A stretch of DNA of 64,000 bases, taken from contig VGZA01000025.1 of the NCBI GenBank assembly GCA_016872775.1, positions 1 through 64,000 on the forward strand, read 5' to 3'. This document shows, in pieces, positions 47,522 through 55,862 of this stretch. A program made the position numbers and the translations under genes. Origin of the DNA: Planctomycetota bacterium. Lineage in GTDB: Bacteria > Planctomycetota > Planctomycetia > Pirellulales > Pirellulaceae. Position 1 is the first letter of the stretch; each line of letters starts with the position of its first letter. The notes beneath the pieces were generated by a model, which saw nothing but the letters and a program-made list of their open reading frames with translations, was not told where the DNA came from and searched no databases.

Positions 47522-49119
47522 GATTTTCGAGCACCCTGTTCGTCTTTGCACAGTTTGTATTCCACCGCATCCACCAGGGCGAGCCAACTGGCTTCGATGA
47601 TGTTTTCGCTTACGCCCACGGTGCCCCACAGGTCGGACGCATCGGCACTCTCGATAATCACGCGAATTCGAGCGGCCGTGCCGGCCTCCGAGTTCACGAC
47701 GCGCACCTTATAGTCGACAAGTCGCATTTCGCGCAGGTTCGGGAAAGCGTCATGGAGCCCTTTGCGCAGCGCGGCGTCCAGAGCGTTCACCGGCCCGTCT
47801 CCTTCCGCGACCTCGTACTTCACCACGCCGTTGACGCCAATTTTCACGGTTGCCTCCGTGACCGGCGACCCCGCCAGTTCCGTTCCTACTTTGACGTGGT
47901 ACTTGATTCGTTCAAAATGGGGCTGGAACGTCCCGGCGCAGCGGCGTACCAGTAGATCGAACGATGCTTCGGCCGCCTCGAACACATACCCTTGATTCTC
48001 CAGCGCCACGACCTGGGCCAGGATCCTGTCCATCAGCTCGCGGTTCTGCTGGATATTGTGTTTGGACGTCAGCGCCATGATGTTCGAGCGCCCGGAGAGT
48101 TCGCTGACCAGAATCCGACGCTCGTTGCCAACCAGCGTCGGGTCGAGGTGTTCATAGCTGTTGGTTGCGCGAGCGATCGCATGCACATGCATACCCCCTT
48201 TGTGCGCGAAGGCACTCTGGCCCACAAACGGCTGGTTCGTGCGCATATGGATATTTGCCGTTTCGTAGACGAAGCGCGAGAGTTCCGTCAGATGTTCCAG
48301 GTTGCCGCGGGGCAGCACTTTGTAACCACGCTTTTTGAAGGCCAGATTGGCGATTACGGAAATCAAGTCGGCGTTGCCGCAGCGTTCGCCGAAACCGTTG
48401 ATCGTGCCCTGCGCTTGCACCGCCCCGGCGTCCACCGCCGCCAGCGAATTGGCGACCGCCAGTTCGCAGTCATTGTGACAATGGATGCCGACCGCCACGC
48501 CGGAATCCCGCAGCGCTTCGATCGCTTCCCGCGTGCCCGCGGCGACCTCCTCCGGCAGGCTGCCGCCGTTGGTGTCGCAAAGCACGACCAGCGACGCGCC
48601 CGCCTCCGCCGCGGTGCGCAAAGTGGTCAGCGCATAGTCCCGATTCGCCTTCCAACCATCAAAGAAATGCTCGGCGTCATAAATCACTTCCCGGCCCGTC
48701 CGCGCAAGGAACTCGGCGCTTTCGCCGATCATCGCCAGGTTCTCTTCCAGCGAGACGCGCAGCACTTCCAACACGTGGAAATCGGACGTCTTGCCAACAA
48801 TCGTACAGACCGGCGCACCCGACGCAAGCAGCGCCTGCATCCCCGGGTCGTCCTCGGCGCGAACGCCTCGGCGACGTGTCATCCCGAACGCGCAGAGCTT
48901 CGCCTGCCGAAGATTCAGGGCCCGGGCCCGTCGGAAAAACTCCACGTCCTTTTCGTTCGAAAGCGGATAGCCGCCCTCCACGTAATCGATGCCGATTTCG
49001 TCCAGTCGGCGCGCGATCTGCAGCTTGTCTTCCAACGACAAACTGATCCCCTCGCCCTGCGTGCCGTCCCGCAGCGTCGTGTCGTACATCTGGATCGTTC
49101 GGTCAGGAGTCGTTTGCAT
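47518..49119 (-). CDS. cimA: (R)-citramalate synthase
   Basis: A 533-residue member of the isopropylmalate/citramalate synthase family, CimA type by length and the C-terminal [20 protein letters not shown] region. It condenses pyruvate with acetyl-CoA to citramalate, the threonine-independent entry to isoleucine. The start [21 protein letters not shown] and [16 protein letters not shown] supply the metal-binding Asp and HxH. AAGGTGAGG lies seven bases before the ATG at 49119. It is preceded by a leader peptide and terminator (49137-49263), and valS overlaps its stop. Confidence 0.92.
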   Translation of the reverse strand: MQTTPDRTIQMYDTTLRDGTQGEGISLSLEDKLQIARRLDEIGIDYVEGGYPLSNEKDVEFFRRARALNLRQAKLCAFGMTRRRGVRAEDDPGMQALLASGAPVCTIVGKTSDFHVLEVLRVSLEENLAMIGESAEFLARTGREVIYDAEHFFDGWKANRDYALTTLRTAAEAGASLVVLCDTNGGSLPEEVAAGTREAIEALRDSGVAVGIHCHNDCELAVANSLAAVDAGAVQAQGTINGFGERCGNADLISVIANLAFKKRGYKVLPRGNLEHLTELSRFVYETANIHMRTNQPFVGQSAFAHKGGMHVHAIARATNSYEHLDPTLVGNERRILVSELSGRSNIMALTSKHNIQQNRELMDRILAQVVALENQGYVFEAAEASFDLLVRRCAGTFQPHFERIKYHVKVGTELAGSPVTEATVKIGVNGVVKYEVAEGDGPVNALDAALRKGLHDAFPNLREMRLVDYKVRVVNSEAGTAARIRVIIESADASDLWGTVGVSENIIEASWLALVDAVEYKLCKDEQGARKS

Positions 49120-49136
49120 CGGTGCCTCACCTTAAC

Positions 49137-49171
49137 AAAAAAACCCTGAAACCCGCGAACGAGCTTCAGGG
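49137..49171 (-). terminator. attenuator terminator, 12-bp stem with UUCG loop and U7
   Basis: On the minus strand CCCTGAAGCTCG (49171-49160), loop TTCG and CGGGTTTCAGGG (49155-49144) pair along 12 bp with two G-U wobbles; seven T follow (49143-49137). It ends 17 bases before the cimA start, so it would stop transcription of cimA itself. Confidence 0.85.
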
Positions 49172-49194
49172 CGTAAATCTCAAATCTGGTCGAT

Positions 49195-49209
49195 CCCCCC
49201 CTAGGCTCG
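49195..49209 (-). promoter_or_regulatory. antiterminator segment of the cimA leader
   Basis: CGAGC-CT-AGGG (49209-49199, overlapping the last codons and stop of the leader peptide) can pair with GCTCG and CCCT of the terminator's 5' arm (5 bp plus 4 bp around a small internal loop). That pairing would exclude the terminator. Confidence 0.55.
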
Positions 49210-49263
49210 CTGCCTCCAAATCGATGGGCAAATAATAACGTCGGTTTCAACGGGAGTTTTCAT
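49201..49263 (-). CDS. putative cimA-valS leader peptide
   Basis: A 20-residue peptide, MKTPVETDVI followed by ICPSIWRQRA. The ATG has AAGGAT six bases upstream. Five of its residues are branched-chain codons: Val at 5 and 9, Ile at 10, 11 and 15, all written GTT or ATT although the genome's neighbouring genes prefer GTC and ATC. The stop TAG is embedded in the antiterminator segment. Placed between a promoter and an intrinsic terminator upstream of cimA-valS, it fits a sensing peptide for Ile/Val tRNA charging. It is too short to be confirmed by homology. Confidence 0.6.
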   Translation of the reverse strand: MKTPVETDVIICPSIWRQRA

Positions 49264-49293
49264 GACGGGATCCTTGGTCAAGCTCGACTCAGT

Positions 49294-49322
49294 AAAATAC
49301 GTCCCGACTCGCAGACTGTCAA
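49294..49322 (-). promoter_or_regulatory. candidate cimA-valS promoter
   Basis: TTGACA (49322-49317) and TATTTT (49299-49294) are 17 bases apart on the minus strand. The -35 box is a full consensus. A start near 49287 would give about 24 untranslated bases before the leader peptide. Confidence 0.6.
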
Positions 49323-49418
49323 TCTGAGCGTGGTTCCGAAACATCGGCGGGGCCATGTCCATGTTGTGCCGTCGGATCTGTTGCCGCCTGAATTTCGCAT
49401 GGGGGTCCGTTCGGTGGA

Positions 49419-49847
49419 TCAATCGTCGCATCCGTACTCCACTGCAAATCCGCCAAGAAATTCTACGCGGTGAACCTCGATTTCGTCCGTGTCACTCATC
49501 TCCAAAACAAAACGCTGTTGCCTCGTCGCGTCGTCGGCCCCAATCTCGACAGAATAGATGGATAAACTCGAAACCTCCACGCCCGGTTCAACGCGTGAGC
49601 GCATGAAGTCGCGGGCGCGCTGCTCGAATTCGGATAGGTTGTCCCGAATCTGCTGAAAGAAGTCTCGCTGCAACTGCGACGGGCCAGAATCTGACGCATC
49701 CACACTCACCATGAAGCCCGCGGTCCTGGAATGCGGAATCGACATCCAAATACCCTGCTCAAACTCGATATGTCCAAATACCGAATCATTGGCGGCAGTT
49801 CTTGGTTTCGGCTTGAATAATCTGAAGAGGTTGCCGAACAAGCTCAT
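49419..49847 (-). CDS. small hypothetical protein
   Basis: A 142-residue protein starting MSLFGNLFRLF, acidic at the end (EYGCDD). The body (FGHIEFEQGIWMSIP, DFFQQIRDNLSEFEQRARDF, SDTDEIEVHRVEFLGGFAVEYG) resembles small alpha/beta proteins of DUF/immunity type that are often single genes, but I cannot assign a family. It ends just 118 bases past the cimA promoter region and lies behind ftsK on the same strand (62-base gap). Confidence 0.5.
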   Translation of the reverse strand: MSLFGNLFRLFKPKPRTAANDSVFGHIEFEQGIWMSIPHSRTAGFMVSVDASDSGPSQLQRDFFQQIRDNLSEFEQRARDFMRSRVEPGVEVSSLSIYSVEIGADDATRQQRFVLEMSDTDEIEVHRVEFLGGFAVEYGCDD

Positions 49848-49909
49848 TAAGTAGGCACCACCCGCGATACATCCAGGAAACCCAATAGCGGACCGGGTCC
49901 CCCCAGAGG

Positions 49910-52900
49910 TCATGCTGCGCCGATGGCACGATCCTCTTCGCCGTCCTCGTCGTCGTCCTCGTCGTCGTCCTCGTCGTCGTCGTCGTCCTCGTCGTCCGCA
50001 TCTTCATCCCCGATCGGGTCCTCGTCGTGGTCGCTCGCCTCGTCGCCGTCCAACTCGTGGGACTCTTCTTCCAGCGCTGCTTCCTCGTCGAACAAATCGT
50101 CGTCCTCCAGCATCGATTCGGCATCCGGATCGTCATGCAGTGGCTCGTCGTCCTTCGTCCGCAAGTTGGTGGCGACACTTCCGCCATCGGCGGCGCGCCG
50201 GCTGTCGCCGGGGTCGCGTTGCGCGAGCGGGGAACTGAAGTCCGATTCCGGTTCACGATCGGGGATGATGCGATTGGAACGGCGTGGCTGCGTCGTGGGC
50301 CGTTCCGGGGTAGCTCGGCTGGGGGCGGGCTCTTGCGAGCGGGCCGTCGACGCCAACGCCATCATTGCAGCCGGCGGAGCAGCCGCTGCCGCGGCAGCGG
50401 CAACGACCGGTGCCGCGAGCGCCGCGGGGCGAATACCGTCTAACGGCTTCTGTCCGCTTTGCATCCGCTCCCAATCATCCAGGGAAATCAGGACTTCGCG
50501 GGCTTGCGAACCGGCATACTGCCCGACAATCCCGTCCTCGGCCATGAAGTCGATCAGACGTGCCGCGCGTCCATAACCGACACCCAGCGTGCGCTGCAGC
50601 AGCGAGACGCTGCCTCGTCCCTCACGCACCACCACATCGATCGCGCTCTCGTACAATTCGTCGCGCTTTTTGATCGCCTCGATCCCGCCTTCGGCTCCGG
50701 CGGACTCGACCTTCATGTTGACGAGTTCGCTGACGAAGTTCTGAGTCTGCCCCTTGCTGCAGAAATCGACGACCCGATTAATCTCGTCGTCACTTAAGTA
50801 GGTTCCCTGGCCTCGCAGCAGTGTGCTGGTGCCGGGCCAGAGGAACAGCATGTCTCCGTTGCCCAACAATTTATCCGCCCCCATTTCGTCCAGCACAACG
50901 CGGCTGTCGGTTCGACTGGCGACCTGGAACGAGATGCGCGCGGGCAGATTCGACTTGATCAGACCGGTGATGACGTCGACGGTCGGCTTCTGGGTCGCCA
51001 GAATCAGGTGGATGCCGACGGCGCGACTCTTCTGCGCCAGGCGAATAATGTGCTGCTCGACCTCCTTGCCCGTCGCCTGCATCATCATGTCGGCGATCTC
51101 GTCCGCGACGATGACGATGAACGGCAGGTTGAGCGGAATGCGTTTGCGGTCCTCTTCGGTTTCCGGCTGCAGACGTTCAAACAGTTCGGCCTCGCCCAGC
51201 TGGTTGTAGCTGCAGATGTGCCGCACGCCGGCCCGCGCCAGCAACGCGTACCGTTCCTCCATCTTTTCGACCGCCCAGGCCAGGATCGCCTCGGCCTTCT
51301 TCATGTCGGTGACGACCGGGTGCATCAGGTGGGGCAGGCGGCCGTATCCGCTCAATTCCACCATCTTCGGATCGATCATCAGCATGCGCACCTCGTCGGG
51401 GCGGCGGGTCATCAGCATGGACGAGATGATGGCGTTCAGGCAGACACTTTTCCCGGTACCGGTTCGCCCGGCGATCAGCAGGTGCGGCAGGGACGCCAGA
51501 TCCACGGTGAGCGGATTCCCCGAAACATCTTTGCCAAGGAAGAGCGGGATCCGCATCTTCTTGACCTTGCCGTTCGCCTCTTCAATCACCTCCCGCATCC
51601 GCACGACCTGGCGCTCTTCATTGGGCACCTCGATTCCCACCGTATTCTTGCCGGGAATCGGCGCGACAATTCGCACGCTTGGCACCCGCAGCGCGATCGC
51701 CAGATCATCGGCAAGTCCCGTGATTTTCGAGAGTCGCAGTCCGGCTTCGAGTTCCACTTCGTACTGAGCAATGACCGGTCCCGTTTCAATTTCGACCACG
51801 CGGACTTTGAAACCGAAATCGAGGAATGTCTTCTCCAGGATTTTGGCTTTACGCCGCACCTCTTTCTCTTGCGCCTCGTAATGCAGGTCCTCGCCGGGAA
51901 TCAACAGATCCAAGCCTGGCAATTCGTATTTGGAAGCGGGACCGCTTTGGCTGGCCTCGTCGAGTTCGGCGAGGACCTTTTCTCGGTCGAGACCGTCGCC
52001 CGTACGGCGGACCTTAAAGTGGGGAGCGGGCGGGGCGGGTCCGGCTGCCAGGCTCCGGCCGGATGCAACGCCAACGCGCGCTGGCGTCTTGCTCCCATCC
52101 GACGTGTTGTCGTGCTCATCCTCGAGATCTTCGTCCAATTCATTGTCGTCCTGGGTGTCGTCGAAATTGTCCGCGTCGTCGTCATCGTCCGCGTCGGACT
52201 CGTCATCGACATCCAGTTCGCTCTCGACCGAATTGACCTTGGCACCTCGGTCGTCGTCAAACTCCGCGCCCGACAATTCGTCACCCGGTTCCTCGTCGTC
52301 GTGGATTGCTTTTTTCGTCGCGAGCCGTTCCTCGGCCGCGGAACGGCGGCCCGATTTCGAATCGGCTCGCAGGTCGTCCTGCAGGTTCGCTTCGCGCTTC
52401 TTGCCCTTAATCTTTACCGCCAGCGCCTCGCGGCCAGGTTCCTTGGACGTGGCCGATTCGGCTTGCGATTCCCGCGAGGCAGCCAGCCGACGGTGGATTG
52501 CGAGAAGCAGCAACAGCCGGACGAGATTCGCGATTCCGCGCACCAGCCAGTAGTCGGTGCACAACAGCAGGCCGCCCGCCGTCAGACTGGCCGCAAGAAT
52601 CAATCCTCCGAGAAAGGCAAAGTGCGCTTCCAGGATGCTTCTGCCGACCGCGCCGACGTAACCGCCCGACCCGATGATCGAGCCGGAGCCGATGCCTGGG
52701 GCCAAGGTCGAGAGCAAGGTGCAAATGCCCGCCGCGGTGGCGAGCCATCCCAGGAACCGGAGCATCGGTGCATCCAGGGCGCGGCGGCGAAGCAGTGCCA
52801 GATCGACAACGATCAGCGACGCCAGCACGTACCAGCTTCCGACGCCAAACGCCGAACGGGTGAGATAGGCGGCTACCGCGCCCCACCGGCCGCAGGCATT

Positions 52901-53089
52901 ATGCAGCGAATCGGTGACCGGAAAACGTGTCTGGTCCGGGCTCAAGATCGAACGCAGCGGCGTGGCATCGATCGCTTCGCGAACGGGGTCGGCCGGATCA
53001 TAGCTCAGGAGTGACAGGCCGAGAAACAGCGTGAAGACGCAGAGTCCCAACGCAAACAAGTCGAAACGCAAACTTCGATTCTCGAACAT
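49910..53089 (-). CDS. ftsK: DNA translocase FtsK/SpoIIIE with acidic C-terminal extension
   Basis: About 1059 residues. Four N-terminal membrane helices (about 8-180) anchor it at the septum, followed by an Asp/Glu-rich linker (250-350). The motor domain has the Walker A GRTGTGKSV near residue 545 and VIVADEIADMMM. The gamma winged helix that reads KOPS-like sites lies at about 815-870 (LLQRTLGVGYGRAARLIDFM). Unusually about 180 residues follow: an Ala/Pro/Arg part and an Asp/Glu run. The ATG at 53089 (MFENRSLRF) matches the usual FtsK beginning; a TTG at 53215 would add 42 residues. Confidence 0.93.
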   Translation of the reverse strand: MFENRSLRFDLFALGLCVFTLFLGLSLLSYDPADPVREAIDATPLRSILSPDQTRFPVTDSLHNACGRWGAVAAYLTRSAFGVGSWYVLASLIVVDLALLRRRALDAPMLRFLGWLATAAGICTLLSTLAPGIGSGSIIGSGGYVGAVGRSILEAHFAFLGGLILAASLTAGGLLLCTDYWLVRGIANLVRLLLLLAIHRRLAASRESQAESATSKEPGREALAVKIKGKKREANLQDDLRADSKSGRRSAAEERLATKKAIHDDEEPGDELSGAEFDDDRGAKVNSVESELDVDDESDADDDDDADNFDDTQDDNELDEDLEDEHDNTSDGSKTPARVGVASGRSLAAGPAPPAPHFKVRRTGDGLDREKVLAELDEASQSGPASKYELPGLDLLIPGEDLHYEAQEKEVRRKAKILEKTFLDFGFKVRVVEIETGPVIAQYEVELEAGLRLSKITGLADDLAIALRVPSVRIVAPIPGKNTVGIEVPNEERQVVRMREVIEEANGKVKKMRIPLFLGKDVSGNPLTVDLASLPHLLIAGRTGTGKSVCLNAIISSMLMTRRPDEVRMLMIDPKMVELSGYGRLPHLMHPVVTDMKKAEAILAWAVEKMEERYALLARAGVRHICSYNQLGEAELFERLQPETEEDRKRIPLNLPFIVIVADEIADMMMQATGKEVEQHIIRLAQKSRAVGIHLILATQKPTVDVITGLIKSNLPARISFQVASRTDSRVVLDEMGADKLLGNGDMLFLWPGTSTLLRGQGTYLSDDEINRVVDFCSKGQTQNFVSELVNMKVESAGAEGGIEAIKKRDELYESAIDVVVREGRGSVSLLQRTLGVGYGRAARLIDFMAEDGIVGQYAGSQAREVLISLDDWERMQSGQKPLDGIRPAALAAPVVAAAAAAAAPPAAMMALASTARSQEPAPSRATPERPTTQPRRSNRIIPDREPESDFSSPLAQRDPGDSRRAADGGSVATNLRTKDDEPLHDDPDAESMLEDDDLFDEEAALEEESHELDGDEASDHDEDPIGDEDADDEDDDDDEDDDEDDDEDGEEDRAIGAA

Positions 53090-53491
53090 CGATGCGCAAC
53101 TGCCGTTCAGTCTGCCGGCCGTCCTCAACGGGGCCGGGTTCCGCGGGCGCATCCATGCCCGAGACATTTCCATACTGTCTATCGTCGCTAAGTCGGTTCG
53201 CGCGACAGCCGGCAAACAGTTTTCGCTCGCGCCCGCTTACGTTTTGCCTGGTAATCAGAACGCACGCAATTCCGATGGCAGGAGTAACCGGCAGGAACGA
53301 ATCGCTTACGGCCTTCTTGTCTCGCAACTCGTCCGGAAATTCTATCCGTCTGGCAAGGCGGAAATCGCTGGAATTCTGCCGGTTTTCGCACGCAGTGACC
53401 GAACGGCTTCCGCGGGTAACGATCGTAACGGTGTTGCCGCCTCTCGACAACAGGCGTCGATAAGCTATGTTCGGGCAGGAGGTAACGAACC
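53090..53491. other. divergent gap between ftsK and epimerase
   Basis: About 400 bases with no convincing gene. A longer ftsK start at 53215 would use part of it. An AGGAGG site is present next to the epimerase start. No repeat of the window's families is found here. Confidence 0.5.
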
Positions 53492-54493
53492 ATGGGACGT
53501 TGGCTTGTGACCGGAGCGGCCGGTTTTATTGGATACCATGTTGCCCGACAGCTCGTCAGCGCGGGGCGCAAGGTTGTCGGCGTAGACAATCTGAACGACT
53601 ATTACTCCGTAAAATTGAAGCAGGATCGACTGGAGCAGTTGCGTCTGTTCCCGGAGTTTGAGTTTCGCCGTTTCGAACTGGCCGATCGCGCGGCCGTTGC
53701 GCAGCTGTTCGCTGACGAGCCATGGGAATGCGTGATCCACTTGGCGGCGCAGGCCGGAGTGCGATACTCCCTGCAGAATCCACACGCTTACGTCGACAGC
53801 AATCTGACCGCCTTTGTGAATCTGCTCGAAGCCGCCCGCCATGCGCGAACGCCCCACTTCGTCTACGCGTCGTCGAGTTCCGTCTATGGTGCGAATCGCA
53901 CGATTCCATTTTCCGTGCGGCACCCGGTCGATCATCCTGTGAGCCTGTACGCGGCCACAAAAAAGGCCAATGAACTCATGGCACATACGTACAGCCACCT
54001 GTTCGGGCTCCCAACTACCGGGCTACGCTTCTTTACCGTCTACGGTCCCTGGGGCAGGCCCGATATGGCTTTGTACGGCTTCAGCGAACGGATCATGGCG
54101 GGCAAGCCGATCGATGTGTTCAACTACGGCAAGATGCGGCGCGACTTTACCTACATCGATGATATCGTCGAAGTCGTCGTTCGCGTCGCCGAGCGAATCC
54201 CAGCCGCCGATCCGGAATGGCGCGACGAGCATGATCCCGGAACGAGTTCTGCGCCGTATCGGATCTACAATATCGGCAACAACCAGCCGGTCGAACTGCA
54301 ACGCGTGATCGAAATTTTGGAACGCGCGCTGGGGCGGACCGCCATCAAAAACTACCTGCCGATGCAGCCCGGCGATGTGCCGGAAACCTTCGCGGATATC
54401 GACGACCTGGCTCGCGATGTCGGATTCCGCCCCGCCACGCCGATCGAAGAGGGCATCGCCCGATTCGTAGACTGGTTTCGCCAGTACAAGTAG
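53492..54493 (+). CDS. UDP-glucuronate 4-epimerase-like NAD-dependent epimerase
   Basis: A 333-residue extended SDR. The NAD loop is VTGAAGFIGYHVARQL, the active site is ASSSSVYG and YAATKKANE (Tyr/Lys), and VDNLNDYYSVKLKQDRL is the hallmark segment of the UDP-glucuronate 4-epimerases (CapI/UGlcAE type), which make UDP-galacturonate for capsules. GRPDMALYGF is a second characteristic block. AGGAGG lies eight bases before the ATG. It opens the polysaccharide region, divergently from ftsK. A palindromic repeat begins at its stop. Confidence 0.9.
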   Translation: MGRWLVTGAAGFIGYHVARQLVSAGRKVVGVDNLNDYYSVKLKQDRLEQLRLFPEFEFRRFELADRAAVAQLFADEPWECVIHLAAQAGVRYSLQNPHAYVDSNLTAFVNLLEAARHARTPHFVYASSSSVYGANRTIPFSVRHPVDHPVSLYAATKKANELMAHTYSHLFGLPTTGLRFFTVYGPWGRPDMALYGFSERIMAGKPIDVFNYGKMRRDFTYIDDIVEVVVRVAERIPAADPEWRDEHDPGTSSAPYRIYNIGNNQPVELQRVIEILERALGRTAIKNYLPMQPGDVPETFADIDDLARDVGFRPATPIEEGIARFVDWFRQYK

Positions 54494-54732
54494 CTCGAAA
54501 CTTGTTTCGAGTCGCAATCCTTACATCTACCTCGCACCAAATTTCGCGAAAAGCCCCGAGCCAACCGCAGCAGTACAACGATGGCATGAACGGCCGTTTG
54601 GCGGTGGTGCTCGGACGGGTGAAACCGTCGGTGATCGCCGCGCAGGGGCTGCAGGGGCTTCGAAGCTGTTGAGCTGTCGCTTTCTCAGGCTATGTTTCGT
54701 CGGCGCTGGGCGAGTCGAAACACGTTTCGAGC
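54494..54732. repeat. CTCGAAACTTGTTTCGAG palindromes downstream of the epimerase
   Basis: An exact copy of the 42-kb palindrome lies at 54494-54511, one base after the epimerase stop codon. A diverged copy (TCGAAACACGTTTCGA with AGCTAC behind it) lies near 54715-54735 before the FGE-like gene end. The 248-base gap shows no gene. Confidence 0.65.
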
Positions 54733-54741
54733 TACCTTCGG

Positions 54742-55614
54742 CTACTTCTCGTCCGCCTTCGTTTCGGTGGTCGGCGAGTCGCCTTCTGTCGCGTCGGCAA
54801 CGATGCGCAGGCCGATGCGGTTATTGCGGTCGTCCGGCAAGGCGCTGCTGCGCAGTGCCACACGGCACATCGCCGGCGCGTCGTTCCAGCTTCCACCTCG
54901 ATTCACGCGGTTGCCGCTTAGGTTGGCTTTCGGGCCGCGCGGGTCTTTCACTTCCTGCGTGGGGTAGACGTCGAGCAGGTCTTCGCACCATTCTCGGACG
55001 TTTCCGTGGACGTCAAAGAGTCCCCAAGCATTCGCCTTCTTTTCGCCCACGGGGTGCGCCTGACCTTCCGAATTGCTTTGAACCCACTCGTTCTTGGGGA
55101 GCGTCTCGGGCTTCTCGCCAAATGCGTAATCGTGTTGGCTTCCGGCACGGCAGGCATATTCCCACTCGGCTTCGGTCGGCAGCCGATAAACGCGCCCCGC
55201 CTTTTTCTCCGCCTCCATTTCCGAGAGTTTTTTGCAGAACTCCACCGCGTCAGTCCAGCTGATGCTCTCGACGGGATATCTCCCGCTGTCGATTTTCAAC
55301 GGCCTGCCGGATTGCACGCGGCGCGCCGTCAACTTGTCCCCTTGAAAATAGCTGGGATTTGATCCCATCATTTTCTTCCACTCGCCCTGCGTAACCTCAA
55401 AAGCACCGATATAGAACGGCTTGCTGATGATGACGTCGTGCTGCGTTTCGTCCGGTACCCCCTCTCGCTTCTTGGGGGATCCCATCTTGAATTGTCCCGC
55501 CGGAATCAGGATCAGCTTCATCCCCGCACTGTTCCGGATCGATTTCGGCTGCTCCGCCAATAGATGGACCCCGCTGCTTCCGATCAATAGCACGACCAAT
55601 AACAGATATCGCAT
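54742..55614 (-). CDS. secreted formylglycine-generating-enzyme-like (SUMF1) protein
   Basis: A 290-residue exported protein with a signal peptide (MRYLLLVVLLIGSSGVHLLA). The FGE/SUMF1 fold is plain: MKLILIPAGQFKMGSP, FYIGAFEVTQGEWKKMMG, YRLPTEAEWEYACRAG, GLFDVHGNVREWCED and RVNRGGSWNDAP. Planctomycetes carry many such proteins; most are not proven sulfatase activators and some bind ligands or act in other oxidations. GGGGAGG precedes the ATG at 55614. It lies between the epimerase and capD-like genes. Confidence 0.85.
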   Translation of the reverse strand: MRYLLLVVLLIGSSGVHLLAEQPKSIRNSAGMKLILIPAGQFKMGSPKKREGVPDETQHDVIISKPFYIGAFEVTQGEWKKMMGSNPSYFQGDKLTARRVQSGRPLKIDSGRYPVESISWTDAVEFCKKLSEMEAEKKAGRVYRLPTEAEWEYACRAGSQHDYAFGEKPETLPKNEWVQSNSEGQAHPVGEKKANAWGLFDVHGNVREWCEDLLDVYPTQEVKDPRGPKANLSGNRVNRGGSWNDAPAMCRVALRSSALPDDRNNRIGLRIVADATEGDSPTTETKADEK

Positions 55615-55756
55615 ACGCGCCTCCCCAAACAATATGAGAAGAAATGAAGTGATATGGATTGGCCACACGGCCAGATGCCGGTGATGATAATCGGTAGACA
55701 GGAAAACGGCAAACTCAGGACATGGCGACAGGGAAACGGGCCGTGTCTCGGGGAAC

Positions 55757-55827
55757 GGGGTCGGGAGTCTTTGGCGTCGACGCTATTTCTGATGGTGAGC
55801 TTGTTAGCGCCAAAGACTCCCGACCCC
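55757..55827. repeat. perfect 20-bp inverted repeat, MITE-like
   Basis: GGGGTCGGGAGTCTTTGGCG (55757-55776) and its exact complement (55808-55827) flank a 31-base loop. It occupies the 250-base gap downstream of the capD-like gene. The GGTCGGGAGTCTTT word is a common intergenic repeat in planctomycete genomes (from memory). It could also act as a hairpin terminator for either neighbour, though no T-run is adjacent. Confidence 0.75.
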
Positions 55828-55862
55828 GATTGTAGGTTGACGTGAAGAACGGCTGCCGTAGC

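Noticed and set aside
49120-49200. T-box riboswitch upstream of cimA
   Set aside because: No T-box consensus (such as the 14-nt TGG-containing box) is seen; the leader peptide layout explains the terminator better.
49201-49431. A 76-codon minus-strand protein gene
   Set aside because: The first 56 codons cross the promoter and have no ribosome site; only the last 20 codons (from 49263) are credible, as a leader peptide.
49950-50010. GTC/CTC trinucleotide run taken for a microsatellite or unstable non-coding tract
   Set aside because: It codes for the Asp/Glu tail of FtsK in frame.
51008-53014. Long open frame (668 codons) on the plus strand
   Set aside because: It is antisense to ftsK, whose domains are clear. 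High GC keeps opposite frames open.
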